Of a DNA stretch of 64,000 nucleotides, positions 61,583 through 64,000 are shown in pieces; position 1 is the first letter of the stretch, and each line of letters opens with the position of its first letter. Below the pieces are notes generated by a model. That model did not search any database, was not told where the DNA came from, and saw only the letters and a list, made by a program, of their open reading frames with translations. The position numbers and the translations under genes were made by a program. This stretch comes from an uncultured Clostridia bacterium (lineage in GTDB: Bacteria; Bacillota; Clostridia; Lachnospirales; Anaerotignaceae): contig CALWRF010000040.1 in NCBI GenBank assembly GCA_944383885.1, forward strand, positions 213,574 to 277,573, in the 5' to 3' direction.

Positions 61583-62791
61583 ATGTATTATTCAAACGGT
61601 TCTTATTATTTAAACGAAAGCGAAAACAGGTGCGGCTTACGTCAAAACGGCAGTTCAGACTGCTGCACAGCCGGCAATTCACAATACCGCCGCAGATGCT
61701 CAAACAATTCTAACTCTTCAAACTGCTGCAATTCCTCCAACTGCTGCTGCACTAACTGCTGCTGCACTAATCCAAGCGTTACTGTTGGAAGCACAACAAC
61801 AGGCGCCCCTGGCACTGTAGCTTCTGTTACTAACTCAGGTACAGACTGCAATGCTGTTTTAAACTTCACCATACCTGCCGGACAAAACGGCGCTAACGGC
61901 GCGCCTGCAACAGTTACTGTAGGCACTACTACTACAGGCGCCCCTGGTACAAGCGCTTCAGTTACTAATTCCGGCACTAACCAGAACGCCGTTTTAAACT
62001 TTACTATTCCTGCCGGACAAAACGGCACACCTGCCACAGTTACCGTAGGCACTACTACTACAGGCGCTCCGGGTACTAACGCTTCAGTTACTAATTCCGG
62101 CACTGCGCAGAATGCCGTTTTAAACTTTACTATTCCTGCCGGCAAAGACGGAACAGACGCAGTGCCTTCTACTGTATCTATAGGAAGCACAACAACAGGC
62201 ACACCGGGCACAAGCGCTACTGTTACCAACACAGGTACTAACAGGGACGCTGTTTTAAACTTTACTATTCCTGCCGGACAAGACGGTAAGGACGGCAAAG
62301 ACGGTAAAGATGGTAAAGACGGCTCTAACGGTCTTGCGGCTTACGGCGGATTATACAGCTCAAAGAACCAAACAGCAAAGCCGGCTTCATCTGGAAGTTA
62401 CCAGCAGGTGCAGTTAGACTCTATAATGCCTCTTTCCAATGTAACAACAGGACTAAACAACATTAAAGTTAACAGCAGCGGAAATTATGAAATATCATAC
62501 AGCATAGGCATTGCCCAAAATAAATGCCCTGGCAGTTCAGACGCGCACTCGGCAAATACAACATTTACAACTGCAATACGCAAAAACGGGGTTGAGATAC
62601 CACAGACAGTATGCACGGCAAGCATTTCGCCAAACCAGAATAAACAAAACTACTACAGCACATCATACGTAACTCTCTCAAGCAACGATATACTTGACTT
62701 GGCTTTAAAAGTAAATGACAATTCCGGCGCCGGAAACCTTATAATTTATCCAAATGCCGACTGCTCACTTACAATTAAAAAGCTAAGCTGA
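61583..62791 (+). CDS. Cys-rich, repeat-bearing collagen-like surface protein with C-terminal BclA-like domain
   Basis: A 402-residue protein without a signal peptide. Residues about 17-62 are rich in cysteine and asparagine (CC and CCC runs). Four repeats of about 40 residues follow (from 64, 108, 150 and 195), each reading xxVTVGTTTTGAPGT.ASVTNSGT..NAVLNFTIPAG. A short collagen-type run of GKD triplets lies at about 233-247. The final 150 residues (YGGLYSSKNQTAKPASSGSYQQVQLDSIMPLS...) look like the beta-rich BclA/C1q-TNF-like domain of exosporium filaments. Lack of a signal peptide and the Cys-rich N-terminus suggest assembly on a spore coat or exosporium; this is inference. The start is ATG, 7 bases after AAGGAAG. 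Confidence 0.85.
   Translation: MYYSNGSYYLNESENRCGLRQNGSSDCCTAGNSQYRRRCSNNSNSSNCCNSSNCCCTNCCCTNPSVTVGSTTTGAPGTVASVTNSGTDCNAVLNFTIPAGQNGANGAPATVTVGTTTTGAPGTSASVTNSGTNQNAVLNFTIPAGQNGTPATVTVGTTTTGAPGTNASVTNSGTAQNAVLNFTIPAGKDGTDAVPSTVSIGSTTTGTPGTSATVTNTGTNRDAVLNFTIPAGQDGKDGKDGKDGKDGSNGLAAYGGLYSSKNQTAKPASSGSYQQVQLDSIMPLSNVTTGLNNIKVNSSGNYEISYSIGIAQNKCPGSSDAHSANTTFTTAIRKNGVEIPQTVCTASISPNQNKQNYYSTSYVTLSSNDILDLALKVNDNSGAGNLIIYPNADCSLTIKKLS
61772..62287 (+). repeat. Four in-frame repeats of 120-123 bp
   Basis: Units begin at about 61772, 61904, 62030 and 62165. The middle two are nearly identical in DNA (GTTACTGTAGGCACTACTACTACAGG...TTTAAACTTTACTATTCCTGCCGG), the outer two more diverged. Spacers carry 6 to 15 extra bases coding Gly/Asn/Asp. 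Confidence 0.9.
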
Positions 62792-62799
62792 TATATACC

Positions 62800-62831
62800 A
62801 AAGACCGGGAGTCTTACCCCGGTCTTTATTA
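62800..62831 (+). terminator. Terminator after the first collagen-like gene
   Basis: AAAGACCGGG/CCCGGTCTTT stem followed by ATTATA; T tail is short. Confidence 0.75.
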
Positions 62832-62888
62832 TACTGTATCCCAAATAATAAGTTTTGAATATTATAAAAATAAAAAGGAAGTGCTGAT

Positions 62889-63854
62889 ATGGACTGCAAT
62901 AAATACTGCTGCGGCACATGCATAAGTATAGGAAATACCATTACCAGCCAGCCGGGCACACCTGCTTCTGTTACAAACTCCGGCTCCTGCTGCTGCCCTG
63001 TTCTTAATTTTACAATACCGGAAGGCGAACCCGGCAGAGACGGAGCGCCTGCCACAATTACTGTAGGCACTACCACTACCGGCGCTCCCGGCACAAACGC
63101 TTCCGTTACTAACTCCGGCACTGCGCAAAATGCCGTTTTAAACTTTACTATTCCTGCCGGGCAAAACGGAAATGATGGAAATGACGGCAGCGACGGAAAT
63201 TCCGCCACAGTTACTGTAGGCACTACCACCACCGGCGCTCCAGGCACAAACGCTTCCGTTACTAACTCCGGCACCGCGCAAAACGCCGTTTTAAACTTTA
63301 CTATTCCTGCCGGGCAAAACGGAAAAACGCCTGTAATAACTGTTGGTCTTACAACAACCCTTGAACCTGATGAGCCTGCCACTGCAACAGCAACGCCGAC
63401 ACAAAACGGCGTTCAGATTGATTTTGGTATTCCTAAAGGCGAGCCGGGCGGAACTACCCCGCAGTCTTTTGCTTCATTTATTAATTATATTGCTTTATTT
63501 ACTAACGCCTCCCCTCTGCTCTTTTACCCTCTTACTGCTGACAGCACCGGACAGATAGAGCAGATAAGCATGGACCAGATTTCACTTGAACCCGGTTACT
63601 ATCTTATATCCTACAGTGTTTCCGCAATACTGTCAGAACCGGGGTATATGCAGGTTACGCCTTCATACAATTCAGCCTCACATATTGAAACAGGCATTTA
63701 CTTTTCAACTTCTCAAGGCAGCTCAACTGCCAACGGCTCAAACACAATAATAATATACGCGCCTGAAAAAACAACCTTTTATTTAACTTACAACAGCAAT
63801 GTAGAAAGCCGAGACGGCGCTGTAAGTATTACAATACTAAAACTTCAAATATAG
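62889..63854 (+). CDS. Second Cys-rich, repeat-bearing surface protein (paralogue)
   Basis: A 321-residue paralogue of the preceding protein. It begins MDCNKYCCGTCISIG and continues with four repeats of the same 40-residue type (from about 12, 54, 105 and 148), the first and last diverged and the two central ones almost identical. The collagen-type spacer is NGNDGNDGSDGNS and the last repeat ends GIPKGEPGG. The C-terminal 130 residues (SFASFINYIALFTNASPLLFYPLTADSTGQIEQISMDQISLEPGYYLISYSVSA) differ in sequence from those of the neighbour but have the same predicted beta-rich, TNF-like character. No signal peptide. AAGGAAG precedes the ATG. It likely assembles on the same structure. Confidence 0.85.
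   Translation: MDCNKYCCGTCISIGNTITSQPGTPASVTNSGSCCCPVLNFTIPEGEPGRDGAPATITVGTTTTGAPGTNASVTNSGTAQNAVLNFTIPAGQNGNDGNDGSDGNSATVTVGTTTTGAPGTNASVTNSGTAQNAVLNFTIPAGQNGKTPVITVGLTTTLEPDEPATATATPTQNGVQIDFGIPKGEPGGTTPQSFASFINYIALFTNASPLLFYPLTADSTGQIEQISMDQISLEPGYYLISYSVSAILSEPGYMQVTPSYNSASHIETGIYFSTSQGSSTANGSNTIIIYAPEKTTFYLTYNSNVESRDGAVSITILKLQI
62919..63443 (+). repeat. Four in-frame repeats, two almost identical
   Basis: The units at 63048-63170 and 63201-63323 differ at only a handful of the 123 positions, and both closely match the middle units of the gene upstream (61904 and 62030). Such similarity implies recent duplication or gene conversion. Confidence 0.9.
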
Positions 63855-63957
63855 GCAAAAAAACGGACACAGAAAAAGGTGCCTCCCGATAAGAAAACAT
63901 CGTGGGGCAAGAGAGAAACGGTATAGCTTCGGCTATGCCGTTTTTCTCATTCTTGCC
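63853..63957 (+). terminator. Stem-loop cluster after the second collagen-like gene
   Basis: Three stems follow one another. AGGCA/TGCCT closes 63853-63884. CTCCCGAT pairs with ATCGTGGGG with one mismatch at 63882-63907. The third is a long stem at 63906-63957: GGCAAGA with TCTTGCC outside, and GAGAAACGGTATAGC with GCTATGCCGTTTTTCTC around a TTCG tetraloop. The inner part with T5 is a plausible terminator; the whole may be a structured RNA. The last 43 bases of the window contain nothing recognised. Confidence 0.55.
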
Positions 63958-64000
63958 TTGATGAAATGACTTTGGATACTTCCAGAGCTCCAATGCCCTT

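Noticed and set aside
61642..62298. Long open frame on the minus strand opposite the first collagen-like gene
   Set aside because: It exists because the repetitive coding strand has no stops in that frame; no ribosome site, and its product is a mirror of the repeats.
62783..63382. Long open frame on the minus strand opposite the second collagen-like gene
   Set aside because: Same cause as above; repeat-derived, no start signals.
61772..63443. Possible CRISPR array or tandem phage-tail repeats
   Set aside because: Units are 120-plus bp, in frame, and code for protein; no short repeat-spacer pattern.

Overview
This window looks like chromosomal DNA from a low-GC anaerobic Firmicute of the class Clostridia; genus is not resolvable by eye. 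The signs are strong GGAGG-type ribosome binding sites, frequent TTG and GTG starts, U-tailed terminators after most operons, a T-box leader and a TPP riboswitch. Gene content agrees: an S-layer-homology protein, a NifS/IscU pair, a 2-hydroxyacyl-CoA dehydratase type activase, and Cys-rich collagen-like surface proteins of the kind seen on spores. No tRNA, rRNA, CRISPR array, insertion sequence or prophage was recognised.

Layout. 1-3.7 kb (minus): the end of an ABC-2 exporter, then a TPP-riboswitch-controlled ABC importer of two genes without a binding protein, and a DUF454 membrane protein. 3.9-8.1 kb (minus): an operon of two AEC-family carriers and a YbhJ-type aconitase-superfamily hydratase. 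8.2-8.66 kb: a gene-free, hairpin-rich block. 8.66-11.65 kb (minus): alaS behind a T-box with an alanine (GCA) specifier. 11.8-16.2 kb (plus): an S-layer/InlB-repeat protein, a MocR-type regulator and gltX. 16.3-21.5 kb (minus): an RND efflux pair with palindromes upstream, and yjbQ. 21.6-25.7 kb: a small membrane protein, an ABC-F ATPase, and nifS-iscU. 25.9-29.9 kb (plus): a LysR regulator, an ornithine-cyclodeaminase-family enzyme and an SNF-family Na+ symporter, with related putative operators before the regulator and the enzyme. 29.9-32.4 kb (minus): a P-type ATPase.

32.5-41.9 kb (minus) is a ten-gene Mrp/Mbh-like operon (E-F-G-DUF4040-B-C, then four large antiporter-like subunits) with no hydrogenase or dehydrogenase subunit, so it is probably a cation/proton antiporter. 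42.3-50.2 kb (minus): an SH3-domain secreted protein, proB-proA-proC, a universal stress protein, a second ABC-F ATPase and a second cysteine desulfurase. 50.4-57.4 kb (plus): a DUF4127 protein, a fused double activase with a DUF2229 region, its HgdB-like partner and a CorA channel. 57.7-61.4 kb (plus): a small membrane protein and ppx-ppk for polyphosphate turnover. 61.6-63.9 kb (plus): two paralogous repeat proteins, then a cluster of stem-loops at the window edge.

Main points of interest: the double activase/HgdB-like pair with no obvious substrate; the four-subunit Mrp-like complex; three direct repeats spaced exactly 22 bp at the proBAC promoter; a CUG-type start for ppx; the hairpin-rich block beside alaS; and near-identical repeat units shared by the two collagen-like genes. 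All functional statements rest on reading motifs by eye; no database search was run.
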